DNA of 64,000 bases from Roseobacter sp. MED193 (GTDB taxonomy: Bacteria > Pseudomonadota > Alphaproteobacteria > Rhodobacterales > Rhodobacteraceae), in the NCBI RefSeq assembly GCF_000152965.1, contig NZ_CH902583.1:34898-98897 (forward strand), in the 5' to 3' direction. A program made the translations under genes and the position numbers. Of the stretch, positions 53,035 to 62,130 are shown one piece after another. Positions within the stretch are counted from its first letter, which is position 1. Every line of letters starts with the position of its first letter. A model generated the notes under the pieces. It was given only the letters and a program-made list of their open reading frames with translations. It had not been told where the DNA came from and searched no databases.

Positions 53035-54341
53035 GACAGTGGGCGCACCTTAAAGGCGGTGATGCGGTTGCCCTCACGCGCCGTGACTTCAAAACGGAAC
53101 CCATGAAAGGAGAAGACCTGACCGGTGGTGGGGATCATCTGTGCCTCATGGATGACCAACCCGGCGATGGTGTTGGCCTCCTCATCTGGAAGGTTCCAAT
53201 CGGTGGCCCGATTGAGGTCACGGATGGTTGTGGCCCCCTCGACGGTGTAATTGCCGTCGGTATCCTTTTTGACCAAAGACTGTTCTGCGGGGTCGAACTC
53301 ATCAGTGATTTCACCGACGATTTCCTCCAAGATGTCCTCTAGTGTGATCAACCCCTGCAGGGCGCCGTATTCATCCACAACAAGGGCAAAATGGCTGCGT
53401 ATGCGCAGGAATTGCCGCATCTGATCATCCAGAGTGGTGGTCTCGGGGACAAAATAGGGCGGCTTGGCGACGGTAGTGATTTCGAACTCGCGCAGGGCAC
53501 TGGCATCGCCCTCTGGGCCGCCAATCTGGGCATACATCTCACGCAAGAGATCCTTGGCATGCACAATGCCAATGATGTTTTCCGGCTCATCTTTGAAAAC
53601 GGGAAGGCGGGTATGAGGTGAGGTTAAACACTGTTCCAGAATCTCGGCGGGCTCGGCATCTGCATCGATCATTTCGATATGAGAGCGGTGCAGCATGATC
53701 TCCTCGACAAAGCGATCAGACAAATCCAACGCGCCCAAGATCCGGTCGCGATCTTCCTTTTCCACCACGCCTTCGGAATGGCCCAGATGCAGAGCCCCTG
53801 CGATTTCTTCACGCATTGCCATGATATGGCTATCGGGATCGATTTTGACCCCAAAAAGCCGCAAAATCCCCCGCACCAAAAATCGGACAGCGGCGACGAT
53901 GGGGGCCAAAACAGTCACCAGAATCCCAATGATAGGGGCCACCGCGGAGGCGGCCTTTTCCGCATTGGAAATGGCATAGGTTTTTGGCAGAACCTCGGCA
54001 AAGATCAGCACCAGCAGGGTCATAACCAGTGTAGCAAAGGCAACACCGCTTTCGCCAAAAGTCCGGGTCAACAGAGCCGTGGCGAGCGAGGTCGCCAAGA
54101 TATTCACCAGGTTGTTTCCCAGCAAAACGGATCCGATCAGCCGTTCATTGTCTTCAGTGACATCCAGCGCGCGTTGCGCCCCGTTCGACCCCTTGTCAGC
54201 CTGGGTGCGTAGTTTCCCGCGTGAGGCGGCCGTCAGGGCGGTTTCAGAACCAGAGAAAAACGCAGAGAGGACCAAGAGCAGCATAATTGCCCCGGCTGAG
54301 ATCCAGAAGGCGCTGTCCAAAACGGTGTGGGCGGTGTCCAT
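53031..54341 (-). CDS. CorC/HlyC-family membrane protein (CNNM domain, CBS pair)
   Basis: 436 residues from ATG 54341. Residues about 10-200 form the CNNM/DUF21 membrane region (LLVLSAFFSGSETALTAASR with the family FFSGSETA motif). Two CBS domains span about 205-330 (FKDEPENIIGIVHAKDLLRE, then ALVVDEYGALQGLITLEDIL), and a CorC_HlyC transporter-associated domain ends the protein (FSFHGFRFEVTAREGNRI). The family is linked to Mg/Co homeostasis, though transport by this member is unproven. In Roseobacters it often lies next to xerD, as here. Confidence 0.9.
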   Translation of the reverse strand: MDTAHTVLDSAFWISAGAIMLLLVLSAFFSGSETALTAASRGKLRTQADKGSNGAQRALDVTEDNERLIGSVLLGNNLVNILATSLATALLTRTFGESGVAFATLVMTLLVLIFAEVLPKTYAISNAEKAASAVAPIIGILVTVLAPIVAAVRFLVRGILRLFGVKIDPDSHIMAMREEIAGALHLGHSEGVVEKEDRDRILGALDLSDRFVEEIMLHRSHIEMIDADAEPAEILEQCLTSPHTRLPVFKDEPENIIGIVHAKDLLREMYAQIGGPEGDASALREFEITTVAKPPYFVPETTTLDDQMRQFLRIRSHFALVVDEYGALQGLITLEDILEEIVGEITDEFDPAEQSLVKKDTDGNYTVEGATTIRDLNRATDWNLPDEEANTIAGLVIHEAQMIPTTGQVFSFHGFRFEVTAREGNRITAFKVRPLS

Positions 54342-54464
54342 GATGGGTCCAAGTTCAGTTTGTGTTGCTATTAGGTTATGGGGTGCGATGGCGCGCCAAA
54401 CAAGAGAGGTTCCAAGGGAGATTTACGAATTTGGAGTGAGATACCGGACTGAGCAAGACCCGCG

Positions 54465-55451
54465 TTATTCATTGGCGTTGTCATCATTCTCTTTCAGGCG
54501 CTGTCGTGCCTCTCCTTCGCGCGACAGTGGGTGATGTTGCAAAACCAACTCACTCAGTCGGGCGTCCAGCACGTGGGTGTAAATCTCGGTGGTGGCGATA
54601 TCCGCATGACCCAAAAGGGCTTGTATGGCGCGCAGATCGGCACCATTTGCCAAGAGGTGAGTGGCAAAGGCATGGCGTAGGGTATGGGGGGTTACCTTTT
54701 TCGGGTCGACCCCGCCAGTCACGGCCAGATCCTTGATCAGCAAATAGAACCAATGGCGGGTTAGATGGCCCTCTTTGCCGCGCGACGGAAACAGGAATTT
54801 TGATCCCGGGTTGCCTTTGGCCTGGCTATCCTCGTCAGCCTCATCGCGCTGCATGAGCCAGGCGCGCAGCGCTTCCCTGGCTGGTGGCGACAGCGGCACC
54901 ATGCGCTCTTTTCCGCCCTTGCCCTGCACCAAGAGCATATTGGGGTCGCCGCGCGCAGCAGCCACAGGGAGTGACATCAATTCGCTGACGCGCATGCCAG
55001 TGGCATAAAGCAGTTCCATGAGGCAGGTATTGCGCAGCCGATCCGCCGGTTTTCGTCCGGTTTGGCGAGCTGCGTCAAGCAAGCGATCAACTTCGATGAC
55101 CTCTAGTGTTTTGGGCAGGGTCTTGGCACGCCCTGGACCTTTGATCTGAATGGCAGGATTGTCGCTTCTCCATCCTTCCTCAAAGGCAAAGTGGTAGAGT
55201 TGGCGCAGGGCTGAAAGCCGCCTTGCGCGCGTCGCACGAGACAGGCCCTCAGCGTTGCAGCTTATCAGGTAGGCCTCGATATCCTCTCGCGCGGCCTCTG
55301 AAAACCGATTGTCATGATGGGCCAGCCAGCTGGCGGCATCCTTCAGATCCCGCCCATAGGCAAGCAGTGTGTTGCGCGCAGCGCCGAGCTCGGCGGCCTG
55401 GGCATCCAGAAAGGTAGAGATCCATTGCAGATCATCGCCTGGGGCCGCCAT
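54465..55451 (-). CDS. xerD: Tyrosine recombinase XerD
   Basis: 328 residues. The SAM-like N-terminal domain spans about 7-100, and the catalytic domain shows the full set: Arg in ATGMRVSEL, Lys in GKGGKERMVPL, H-x-x-R in TPHTLRHAFATHL, His in LLGHADIATTE and Tyr in IYTHV. With XerC it resolves chromosome dimers at dif. The start ATG 55451 abuts the stop of the upstream exported protein, so they form one unit. It is slightly longer than E. coli XerD (298) because of an insert near QRDEADEDSQAKGNPG. Confidence 0.93.
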   Translation of the reverse strand: MAAPGDDLQWISTFLDAQAAELGAARNTLLAYGRDLKDAASWLAHHDNRFSEAAREDIEAYLISCNAEGLSRATRARRLSALRQLYHFAFEEGWRSDNPAIQIKGPGRAKTLPKTLEVIEVDRLLDAARQTGRKPADRLRNTCLMELLYATGMRVSELMSLPVAAARGDPNMLLVQGKGGKERMVPLSPPAREALRAWLMQRDEADEDSQAKGNPGSKFLFPSRGKEGHLTRHWFYLLIKDLAVTGGVDPKKVTPHTLRHAFATHLLANGADLRAIQALLGHADIATTEIYTHVLDARLSELVLQHHPLSREGEARQRLKENDDNANE

Positions 55452-57119
55452 TCAGCCACGCTCCAACAGCATCAGTTGCAGGGTTGCCCGTCTTGCGGTG
55501 TCTTCAAGCCCAACGGCGCGTAGGGCTGCAAGGGATTTACTTAGATCTCCAAGATTGCCTTGTGCCCCCCGCGCAAAGAGATTCATTGTACGTAAAATCG
55601 CTTCTCCCAATTGACCATTGTCCAACAAACGCTGAATTTTCTCAGGCACCTCTGCGCTATCTTCAAACCCCTGAGTGATCGACTGCATCAGTGGCGAGTA
55701 CCCCGCACGCGTGGCCCGGCGCGCACTGTTGCTTTGGAGCTCGTTCGGATCTGTGTTCCCAAGCGCAGCAGGAGCTTCCCCTTCTGTGGGCTGCGTCGTC
55801 GTTGCACTGGTGTTGGATCCAGGTTGCCCCGGTGTGCCCTGCGCAAGGGCTGCCAGGAAAGTGTTTTCCACGCTAACGCTGGGGACACTGTGGGAGGCGA
55901 TTTCATAGGTAGGCGCCAAGAGCCGTATGCGCCAGGAGAGCTCCGCTTCTGCACCCGTGAGGTTAAACCGCGCCAATTGAGTGGAAAAAAGATCGGAAAA
56001 CCCAACCTCAAGACCGGCTTGCTGCATTGCTTCCCAGACTGTGGGCAATGCACTGGCCACCTCATCACTGCTGGCGCTATTCAGGGCTGCTTCAAAGTGT
56101 TGCAGGGCATCAACACGATCCCATATTCCGCCTGAGGCAGCCGGGCTGCGATCCGTATAGAGCCCCAGAAGCTGGTTGGGGTTCAAGGCTCCCGCACGAG
56201 TCAGTCGCTCTGCCGCTTCGAGCTGCGCTTTCCAGCCGGCCAAATCGCGCAAATCTGCTGCGGCGAAGGCCCGTGGCAGAGGGGCGGTGGGCAGACGCTC
56301 GCCTATGGTCTCATACAGGCGGAAGGTCAAAGGATCCGAATGGTCCGGAAGCGGCAATGGGGGGGCAAGTTCAAATATGTCGGGATTGAGGAACCGATCC
56401 AGCAGATCCAGCTGGGCCTTTGGCAACATGCCAAGCGCATGCGCTGATTCGAGCATCAAAGCCGCAGTAGGCCAATCCCCCCGGCGCGCGGCGCAGAAAA
56501 TGCGGGCGCGGTAGTCTGGGGCGAGGAAGGGGGAGGCAATAAGCGCCGCACAGGCCCGGTCCTCGTCGCCGCTGATTAAAGTGGTGAAAAACCAACGCTG
56601 AAAACGTGCTGGGGTGGTGGAGGGGCCAGCCTGTTCCACCAGGGCCTGTGCCGGGTCAGCGGCGCCCAGGGCAATCAGCCGATCCAGCCGTGCCAGCAAT
56701 ATGGCGTCGCCCTCTTCCTGCAACGGTCGGCTCTCAGACAACAGTAGGGTAAAGAGCAGCGACTGCATGGCGGGGGTGCCCTGGACAGAAACACTGCGAA
56801 TGAGGTCCGCGATGTCGTTTGGGGAGCTGCCACGCCACAGATCAATTGGCAAGCCCGTTGCTGAGGGGGCAACCAGGCCGATTGGGGGCAAAAGTGCCTG
56901 CAGAGGCGTCACAGTGATCTGGGGATGGGCGGCGCTGCCCGTGACCGGAGGCTCCAGCAAGACAGTGCTGGGTAAGGGGGGGGCGCTATCCGGCTGGCCA
57001 AGCCAATCTATCACCGTCAGTGGCGCCTGGGCGAGACCCGGACCTGCACAAAAGGTGCAGACCAGAAAGGCAAAAAACCTTGCCTTCATGCGGAGCTTTT
57101 TAGGCGTGTTAGTTCGCAT
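55452..57119 (-). CDS. Exported protein of unknown function upstream of xerD
   Basis: 555 residues from ATG 57119, which overlaps the end of a 49-codon gene by 11 bases; ATG 57089 is an alternative start. A signal peptide (FFAFLVCTFCAGPGLAQA) leads into a long helical, Ala/Leu-rich protein without recognised catalytic motifs. Helix pairs such as DPAQALVEQAG and DWPTAALMLESAHALGML look like tetratricopeptide-like solenoid repeats. It is likely a periplasmic scaffold. Co-location with xerD and aroK is a familiar Rhodobacteraceae arrangement, but the function is unknown. Confidence 0.8.
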   Translation of the reverse strand: MRTNTPKKLRMKARFFAFLVCTFCAGPGLAQAPLTVIDWLGQPDSAPPLPSTVLLEPPVTGSAAHPQITVTPLQALLPPIGLVAPSATGLPIDLWRGSSPNDIADLIRSVSVQGTPAMQSLLFTLLLSESRPLQEEGDAILLARLDRLIALGAADPAQALVEQAGPSTTPARFQRWFFTTLISGDEDRACAALIASPFLAPDYRARIFCAARRGDWPTAALMLESAHALGMLPKAQLDLLDRFLNPDIFELAPPLPLPDHSDPLTFRLYETIGERLPTAPLPRAFAAADLRDLAGWKAQLEAAERLTRAGALNPNQLLGLYTDRSPAASGGIWDRVDALQHFEAALNSASSDEVASALPTVWEAMQQAGLEVGFSDLFSTQLARFNLTGAEAELSWRIRLLAPTYEIASHSVPSVSVENTFLAALAQGTPGQPGSNTSATTTQPTEGEAPAALGNTDPNELQSNSARRATRAGYSPLMQSITQGFEDSAEVPEKIQRLLDNGQLGEAILRTMNLFARGAQGNLGDLSKSLAALRAVGLEDTARRATLQLMLLERG

Positions 57120-57258
57120 CTAGCAGTACCGGTTTTCGGATCTCTTGAACGGGAACACTGAAATCGGCGCCGAACCAGGGACCGATATAGGCATATGCCA
57201 CCAGTCCCAGCACTGCCAGAATCCCGAAAATGAATAGATATTTGATCAATCGCACCAT
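57109..57258 (-). CDS. Small single-pass membrane protein
   Basis: An ORF of 49 codons that is easy to miss: ATG 57256-57258 and TAA 57109-57111. It encodes MVRLIKYLFIFGILAVLGLV, continues AYAYIGPWFGADF, and ends VLLDAN. It has one clear membrane helix (residues about 7-27) and a short periplasmic tail with the motif YIGPWFGADF. Its 3' end overlaps the start of the exported 555-residue protein, which supports both genes and implies coupling. It is divergent from aroK, 81 bases away. I recognise it only as a conserved-looking small inner-membrane protein. Confidence 0.75.
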   Translation of the reverse strand: MVRLIKYLFIFGILAVLGLVAYAYIGPWFGADFSVPVQEIRKPVLLDAN

Positions 57259-57339
57259 TGCGCACCCGCCGCCTGCTTCTTTGTATTTTGCTCAAGTTAT
57301 ATATGGCCTTTTTTGCAATATCACGTCATTCACTGAAGA

Positions 57340-57927
57340 ATGAGCGAAAAAGAGCAAATAGCCGAGGTGGATGCCTCACACCCTAGCCCAGGACGGCTGA
57401 AAAAGACCATCGTGATGGTGGGTATGATGGGCGCCGGTAAGACTGCGGTGGGCCGAGCCCTTGCCGCACGCCTGGAGGTGCCGTTTTTAGACAGTGACCA
57501 CGAGATCGAGTCTGCCGCCAATATGACCATCCCAGAAATTTTTGCCCGCGACGGAGAGGCCTTCTTCCGACGCAAGGAGCGCCAGGTCATCGCGCGGTTA
57601 CTGACGGAGGAGTGCGGTGTGCTTTCCACGGGAGGAGGCGCTTTTCTGGCGGCTGAGAACCGGGAGACCATTACCCGGAATGGGGCCTCGATTTGGCTAC
57701 AGGCTGATCTTGAGGTGCTTTGGAACCGGGTTCGGCACCGCGACACGCGTCCCTTGCTGAAAACACCGGATCCACGTGCGACGCTGGCCGAACTCTATGC
57801 GGCGAGGGTGCCTCTCTATGCCAAGGCGGATCTGACGGTGGCCTCAGATGGGCAGGCCTCTATTGAAGAAATGGTTGACCGGGTGCTGGAGGCGTTACGG
57901 TCTCGCCCCGATGTTTTGGAGCTATGA
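57340..57927 (+). CDS. aroK: Shikimate kinase
   Basis: 195 residues. The Walker A motif GMMGAGKTAVG is at about residue 29, shikimate-binding Asp and Arg lie in FLDSDHEIE and FFRRKE, and the GGG motif STGGGAF is at about 97. The lid Arg is in RDTRPLL. It phosphorylates shikimate in chorismate synthesis. The first 22 residues precede the conserved core, and a later start is possible, but no better ribosome binding site was seen. It overlaps aroB by ATGA. Confidence 0.95.
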   Translation: MSEKEQIAEVDASHPSPGRLKKTIVMVGMMGAGKTAVGRALAARLEVPFLDSDHEIESAANMTIPEIFARDGEAFFRRKERQVIARLLTEECGVLSTGGGAFLAAENRETITRNGASIWLQADLEVLWNRVRHRDTRPLLKTPDPRATLAELYAARVPLYAKADLTVASDGQASIEEMVDRVLEALRSRPDVLEL

Positions 57928-59051
57928 AGATGGAACAGATCGTGCATGTGCCCCTGGAGGGGCGTGCCTATGATGTGGTGATTGGGCCAGGACTGCTGCA
58001 GAGTGTCGGTGCGCGGATCGCGCCGTTTCTCAAACGGTCGCGCGTGGCTGTGTTGACAGATGAGACCGTTGCGGAACTGCATCTGGAAACTCTCCGTCAG
58101 GGATTGAGTGCTGCAGGGATAGACATGGTCTCTCTGGCCTTGCCGGCAGGGGAGAGCACCAAGGGCTGGCCAGAATTCACCCGTGCAGTGGAGTGGCTGC
58201 TGGAACAAAAGGTCGAACGCAATGACGTGGTGATTGCCTTTGGCGGTGGCGTGATTGGCGATCTGGCGGGATTTGCCTCCTCGGTGCTGCGCCGGGGAGT
58301 ACGTTTTGTGCAAATTCCGACCTCGCTCTTGGCACAGGTGGACAGCTCCGTTGGGGGTAAGACCGGCATCAATGCGCCGCAGGGAAAAAACTTGATTGGG
58401 GCCTTTCATCAGCCCACATTGGTGCTGGCCGATACCGAAGTGCTGGGCACGCTCACGGCGCGCGATTTCCTCGCAGGGTATGGCGAAGTGGTCAAATACG
58501 GCATGTTGGGAGATGCCGAGTTCTTTGCATGGTTGGAAGACATGGGGCCTAAGCTGGCTTCCGGCGATATGGACGCACGGGTCGAGGCGGTGGCCCGCTC
58601 GGTGCAGATGAAGGCTGATATCGTGGTGCGCGACGAGACAGAGCAGGGCGACCGCGCCTTGCTGAATTTGGGCCATACCTTTGGCCATGCCCTGGAAGCC
58701 GCCACAGGCTATTCAGATCGTCTGCTCCACGGTGAGGGTGTTGCCATTGGCTGTGCTCTGGCTTTTGAGCTCTCCTGGCGTTTGGGTCTGTGCAGTCAGG
58801 AAGTTCCAAGCCGAGTGCGGGCGCATTTGAAAACCATGGGGATGAAAACCGATCTGTCCGATATCGATGGCCCTCTGCCTGATGCGGAGGAGCTGTTGAA
58901 CTTGATGGGGCAAGACAAAAAGGTTGTGGATGGTCAGCTGCGGTTCATTCTGGCGCGGGGCGTTGGCGAGGCTTTTGTCACAGCAGATGTCCCCAAAGCA
59001 TCGGTGCTCGCCGTGCTAGAAGATGCACTGGCAGAGCGCACATCTAGATAG
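57924..59051 (+). CDS. aroB: 3-dehydroquinate synthase
   Basis: 375 residues, coupled to aroK by a four-base overlap. NAD-binding and active-site segments are clear: AFGGGVIGDLAGFASSVLRR (about residue 109), QIPTSLLAQVDSSVGGKTGIN (about 132), and the zinc ligands in LNLGHTFGHALE and LLHGEGVAIG. It cyclises DAHP to 3-dehydroquinate in the shikimate pathway. Confidence 0.96.
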   Translation: MKMEQIVHVPLEGRAYDVVIGPGLLQSVGARIAPFLKRSRVAVLTDETVAELHLETLRQGLSAAGIDMVSLALPAGESTKGWPEFTRAVEWLLEQKVERNDVVIAFGGGVIGDLAGFASSVLRRGVRFVQIPTSLLAQVDSSVGGKTGINAPQGKNLIGAFHQPTLVLADTEVLGTLTARDFLAGYGEVVKYGMLGDAEFFAWLEDMGPKLASGDMDARVEAVARSVQMKADIVVRDETEQGDRALLNLGHTFGHALEAATGYSDRLLHGEGVAIGCALAFELSWRLGLCSQEVPSRVRAHLKTMGMKTDLSDIDGPLPDAEELLNLMGQDKKVVDGQLRFILARGVGEAFVTADVPKASVLAVLEDALAERTSR

Positions 59052-59319
59052 GCCTCCCTGGAACGGGTTTCTGTGGCGGCTGCAGCGGTTTGGCCAACGG
59101 TCCCGGGCTCAGTCTTTCTCCACCTGCAAACGACCTTGATCTTTGCGCATGTTGGCAGACCTGGGTGGGCTTATTCCTATTATCGCGTTATCCCTCGCCA
59201 CGGCCTAGGGCGTAAGGCAACTGTCGTGTGAGTTTGCAGCGCGCGCCGTGCTTACAGCCTGTCAAATGTAATCTCCTAAAATGCCCAGGTTCCGATCTGG
59301 GGTTTTGTGGAGAAGGCAA
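59052..59319. other. Gap between aroB and the lysis cassette
   Basis: About 270 bases without a supported gene; the minus-strand frame across 59188-59748 is a shadow. No terminator with a T-tract was found after aroB. The lysis cassette promoter is presumably here but no clear -35/-10 pair stands out. Confidence 0.4.
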
Positions 59320-60045
59320 ATGACGCTTATTTCGAATTGGAAAACGGTTGTAACGCGGGCGAGCAGCATCTGGTTTGTTCTCGCCGGTTTGATCGCGCCT
59401 ATTGGCTTTTTCTTCGCCACATTCAGTTCGGCAATGGCGGGCTTGCCTCCGGTCTATTTTGCGATGGCCTCCGCCGTGTTTCAAACTCTTGCGATCCCGG
59501 CCAGGATTATCTTGCAAAGGGGGGTGTCTGACCTGGGGCGGTTTCGCAGTGACCAGAGTGGCGCCATCAAGAACCGCAGCCTGGGCCTGATCGCTGGCAG
59601 CGGTATCGCGCTTTCTTCGGCAATTGCCTTTGTTGGCGGTTGGGAAGGCTTGCGCCAAGAGGCCTATCGCGACGTAGTGGGCGTCTGGACGGTTTGTTAC
59701 GGGAAAACCAAAGGGGTTCGCCCGACTGACCGCTATAGCAAAGCCCAATGCGACGAGATGTTAGCGGCCGAGATCCTGGTCTATGAAGCTGCTCTAGATC
59801 AGTGCCTTACGGTGACCGTTCCCGAGGGAATGAAAATCGCTTTGGTGTCCTGGACCTATAATGTCGGGGCTGGGGCGGCGTGCGGTTCTACGCTCATGCG
59901 TCTGGCCAATGCTGGGGATCTGGCCGGAGCCTGTGATGAGCTGCAGCGGTGGAACCGGGCAGGTGGGCGGATGTGGCGCGGCCTTACGCGCCGTCGTATT
60001 TCTGAGATGGAAATGTGCCACCGGGCCTTGAAGGAAGCCGCATGA
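59320..60045 (+). CDS. Holin-like/SAR-endolysin fusion (T4/P21-type lysozyme)
   Basis: 241 residues from ATG 59320 (ggagaagg seven bases upstream). Residues about 17-38 and 42-66 are two hydrophobic helices like a small phage holin (SIWFVLAGLIAPIGFFFATF, then FAMASAVFQTLAIPARIIL). Residues 87-106 are a weakly hydrophobic Gly/Ala/Ser-rich helix just ahead of the lysozyme, as in signal-arrest-release endolysins. The GH24 catalytic triad E109-x8-D118-x5-T124 matches P21 R exactly in spacing, and the remainder (VSWTYNVGAGAACGSTLMRL, then LTRRRISEMEMC) follows that family. It cleaves peptidoglycan after release from the membrane. Gene order with spanins confirms a lysis role. Fusion of the holin-like part is unusual. 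Confidence 0.85.
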   Translation: MTLISNWKTVVTRASSIWFVLAGLIAPIGFFFATFSSAMAGLPPVYFAMASAVFQTLAIPARIILQRGVSDLGRFRSDQSGAIKNRSLGLIAGSGIALSSAIAFVGGWEGLRQEAYRDVVGVWTVCYGKTKGVRPTDRYSKAQCDEMLAAEILVYEAALDQCLTVTVPEGMKIALVSWTYNVGAGAACGSTLMRLANAGDLAGACDELQRWNRAGGRMWRGLTRRRISEMEMCHRALKEAA

Positions 60046-60377
60046 GTCTGATCTGGATGCTGCGTAACCTGCCTGCGCTGGCAGCAGGGGTTTGTTTGGC
60101 AGGCCTGGTCCTGACAGGCGTGAGGCTTGCCCATGAGAAGAAACGACTGATTGTTGAACTGAGCCAGTTGCAGGGGCAACTCTCTATGGCGCAGGGGGAA
60201 CTGGAGCGCGCGCAAGAAACCGCCCGAGTTCACCGCGCACATTTGTCCCGTGCAGCACAGGAGCAGCGGCATTGGTCCCTCATCATCAATGACGTGCAAC
60301 GACAGGAGGGCCAGGATGCGCCTTTGTCACCTTTGCTTAGCTTTACTGCTGAGCGCCTGTACCCAACGAGCCCCTGA
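60042..60377 (+). CDS. Rz-like inner-membrane spanin
   Basis: 111 residues from ATG 60042, overlapping the endolysin stop by ATGA. One N-terminal membrane helix (LPALAAGVCLAGLVLTGVRL) is followed by a coiled coil rich in Gln and Glu (LIVELSQLQGQLSMAQGELE). This is the i-spanin (Rz) plan. The start of an Rz1-like lipoprotein lies inside its 3' end in another frame, the classical Rz/Rz1 arrangement. With the lipoprotein it would fuse the two membranes at the last step of lysis. Confidence 0.75.
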   Translation: MSLIWMLRNLPALAAGVCLAGLVLTGVRLAHEKKRLIVELSQLQGQLSMAQGELERAQETARVHRAHLSRAAQEQRHWSLIINDVQRQEGQDAPLSPLLSFTAERLYPTSP

Positions 60378-60573
60378 TGTTCTTTTACCCCCGGCGACAG
60401 TACCGTCAGACCTGTTGCAGCCCTGTGCGGGCTACATTGGCCGACAGCCGAGCACTGAGGGCGACCTCGCCAAGGCCGTTATTGCCGAAGCCCAGGGGCG
60501 TTCCTGCGCAAATGCAAAGCTGACGACAATCGCGCAGATTCTGGCGCAACACGATTGGGAGGAGGAGGGGTAA
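60316..60573 (+). CDS. Rz1-like outer-membrane spanin lipoprotein
   Basis: 85 residues from ATG 60316, which lies 62 bases inside the Rz-like gene in the other frame. A lipoprotein signal MRLCHLCLALLLSAC places the lipidated Cys at residue 15 (lipobox LLSAC), followed by Pro-rich TQRAPDVLLPPATVPS. The short, Pro-containing mature chain and the position fit an o-spanin, though it is longer than many. An upstream ATG at 60250 in the same frame would ruin the signal peptide and is rejected. Confidence 0.72.
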   Translation: MRLCHLCLALLLSACTQRAPDVLLPPATVPSDLLQPCAGYIGRQPSTEGDLAKAVIAEAQGRSCANAKLTTIAQILAQHDWEEEG

Positions 60574-60948
60574 TCTTGGGGCAGGGCGGTGGCACCCGTG
60601 CGCTATTGGTAAAATGCGCTGACCAACCCCAAAAAGGATAAAATACGAATCCGTGATGTGCCAAAAAAAATGTTCAATCCCACGTGAGTTTCGCTGAATG
60701 CAATGCTGCTTTGTTCTGAGCGCAGGCGCTAAGTGACTTGGTTCACTTACGTTTGTTTTAACGTTACAGAAATCCGCCATCAAATGAGCCGAAATAGCAT
60801 TTTTTCGCCCATTTTTTCTCCCTGGCAAAGCGAAATTAATTTCAAGACTGCGCCCTGAAAAAACTGATTGGTATAAAACCTGCGAGGAACGGATCCCTGG
60901 GATGGGGGGAAGACGGGCCACAAAAGTTCAATCAGGAGACTCAGATCC
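60574..60948. other. Promoter and leader region of the porin gene
   Basis: 375 bases with no gene. AT-rich patches at about 60740-60770 and 60830-60880 (including GGTATAAAAC at about 60870) probably hold the porin promoter, but no convincing -35 partner was found at normal spacing. The leader ends in AGGAGA ahead of ATG 60949. Confidence 0.4.
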
Positions 60949-62067
60949 ATGAGCACCAAACTCGTATTGCGCAGCAGCGCGGCGGTCGCCGCAGCTTTGC
61001 TCGCAGCCCCGGCATTTGCGGGCCCCACCTACACCAATGACAACGGCGGTAGCTTCCGCTGGTACGGTCAGTTTAACCCATCCTTCCAGTCTTTCGACGA
61101 TGGTGTCGAAGAGTATAACCGCGCATCTGACAACTCCTCGTCTAATTCGCGGATCGGCTTCTGGGTTGAGCAGGCCTTTGGCGAGAACACCCTGAAGTTC
61201 CGTTTTGAGACAGCCTTTGGCTTCCGTGCCTCCGATGGCACAAACCAGACCTCCAAAGGCGATGTTACCAGCTGGAGCCGCACCAACCTGCGTCACGTTG
61301 ATCTGCAGTTTGAAACCGCGAAATATGGTACCTTCTCCGCTGGTCAGGGCTCGATGGCGACGGACGGCATCACCGGCGCTGACTACTCTGGGACCGGCTT
61401 GGGCGCCAATGCCTCGATTGCCGATATCGGCGGTGGCTATTTCTTCCGCGATAGCGCTGGCAACCTCACTGGCGTAACCGTGGGTGACGTTTCTGCCACG
61501 TACGATGGCCCACGTCTGGGACGTCTGCGCTATGACAGCAACAACTACGGTGGCTTCACCTTCTCAGCCTCCTACGGCACCAACATTCTGTCCACAAACA
61601 ACGACCGTGAGACATACGATGTTGCTGTTCGTTACGGCAACGACGACTTGGGTGCCTTCGCTTTGGATGCGGGTCTTGGTGTTTCCTGGACCGAGCAGAC
61701 CGGGACACAGGATCGTCGCGATATCTCAGGTTCTGTTGCACTATTGCACAAAGACACCGGCATCTCCCTGGCGTTGGCAGCTGGTGAACGCGATATCGCA
61801 GGCAGCTACACCTATGCCAAAATCGGCTACTCGGCGGATTTGATCGCGGCTGGTAAAACCTCCTTCTCGGTAGACTTCTACGATGGTTCCGATCAGGTGA
61901 CTGCTGGCGACACTTCAGAGTCCTGGGGTATTGCAGCGGTGCAAAAAATCGACCGTTTCAACCTGGAAACCTACATCGCTTACCGCGACTATTCTTACTC
62001 TGACACATCGGCGACCAGCTATCAGGATGCAAACGTAATCCTGGCCGGCGCACGCTGGAAGTTCTGA
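60949..62067 (+). CDS. Outer-membrane porin
   Basis: 372 residues. A signal peptide of about 24 residues ends APAFA. The mature chain alternates hydrophobic and polar residues in many short beta strands and ends in Phe (ILAGARWKF), the assembly signal for outer-membrane barrels. It resembles the general porins of Rhodobacteraceae (Porin_4 group; start RWYGQFNPSFQSFDDG). It would form a diffusion channel. An RBS (AGGAGA) ten bases upstream and a strong terminator downstream indicate a monocistronic gene. Confidence 0.88.
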   Translation: MSTKLVLRSSAAVAAALLAAPAFAGPTYTNDNGGSFRWYGQFNPSFQSFDDGVEEYNRASDNSSSNSRIGFWVEQAFGENTLKFRFETAFGFRASDGTNQTSKGDVTSWSRTNLRHVDLQFETAKYGTFSAGQGSMATDGITGADYSGTGLGANASIADIGGGYFFRDSAGNLTGVTVGDVSATYDGPRLGRLRYDSNNYGGFTFSASYGTNILSTNNDRETYDVAVRYGNDDLGAFALDAGLGVSWTEQTGTQDRRDISGSVALLHKDTGISLALAAGERDIAGSYTYAKIGYSADLIAAGKTSFSVDFYDGSDQVTAGDTSESWGIAAVQKIDRFNLETYIAYRDYSYSDTSATSYQDANVILAGARWKF

Positions 62068-62099
62068 AGACAGATCTCCCCTCAGTTTTCAAAACCCAG

Positions 62100-62130
62100 A
62101 GCACGTCCCCAGATTGGGGGCGTGCTTTTT
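62100..62130 (+). terminator. Rho-independent terminator after porin gene
   Basis: AGCACG-TCCCC pairs with GGGGG-CGTGCT around AGATT, followed by TTTTTGTTT. It lies 33 bases after the porin stop. Confidence 0.88.

Noticed and set aside
60250..60315. Earlier start for the Rz1-like lipoprotein
   Set aside because: It would add 22 polar residues ahead of the lipoprotein signal and destroy the lipobox context.
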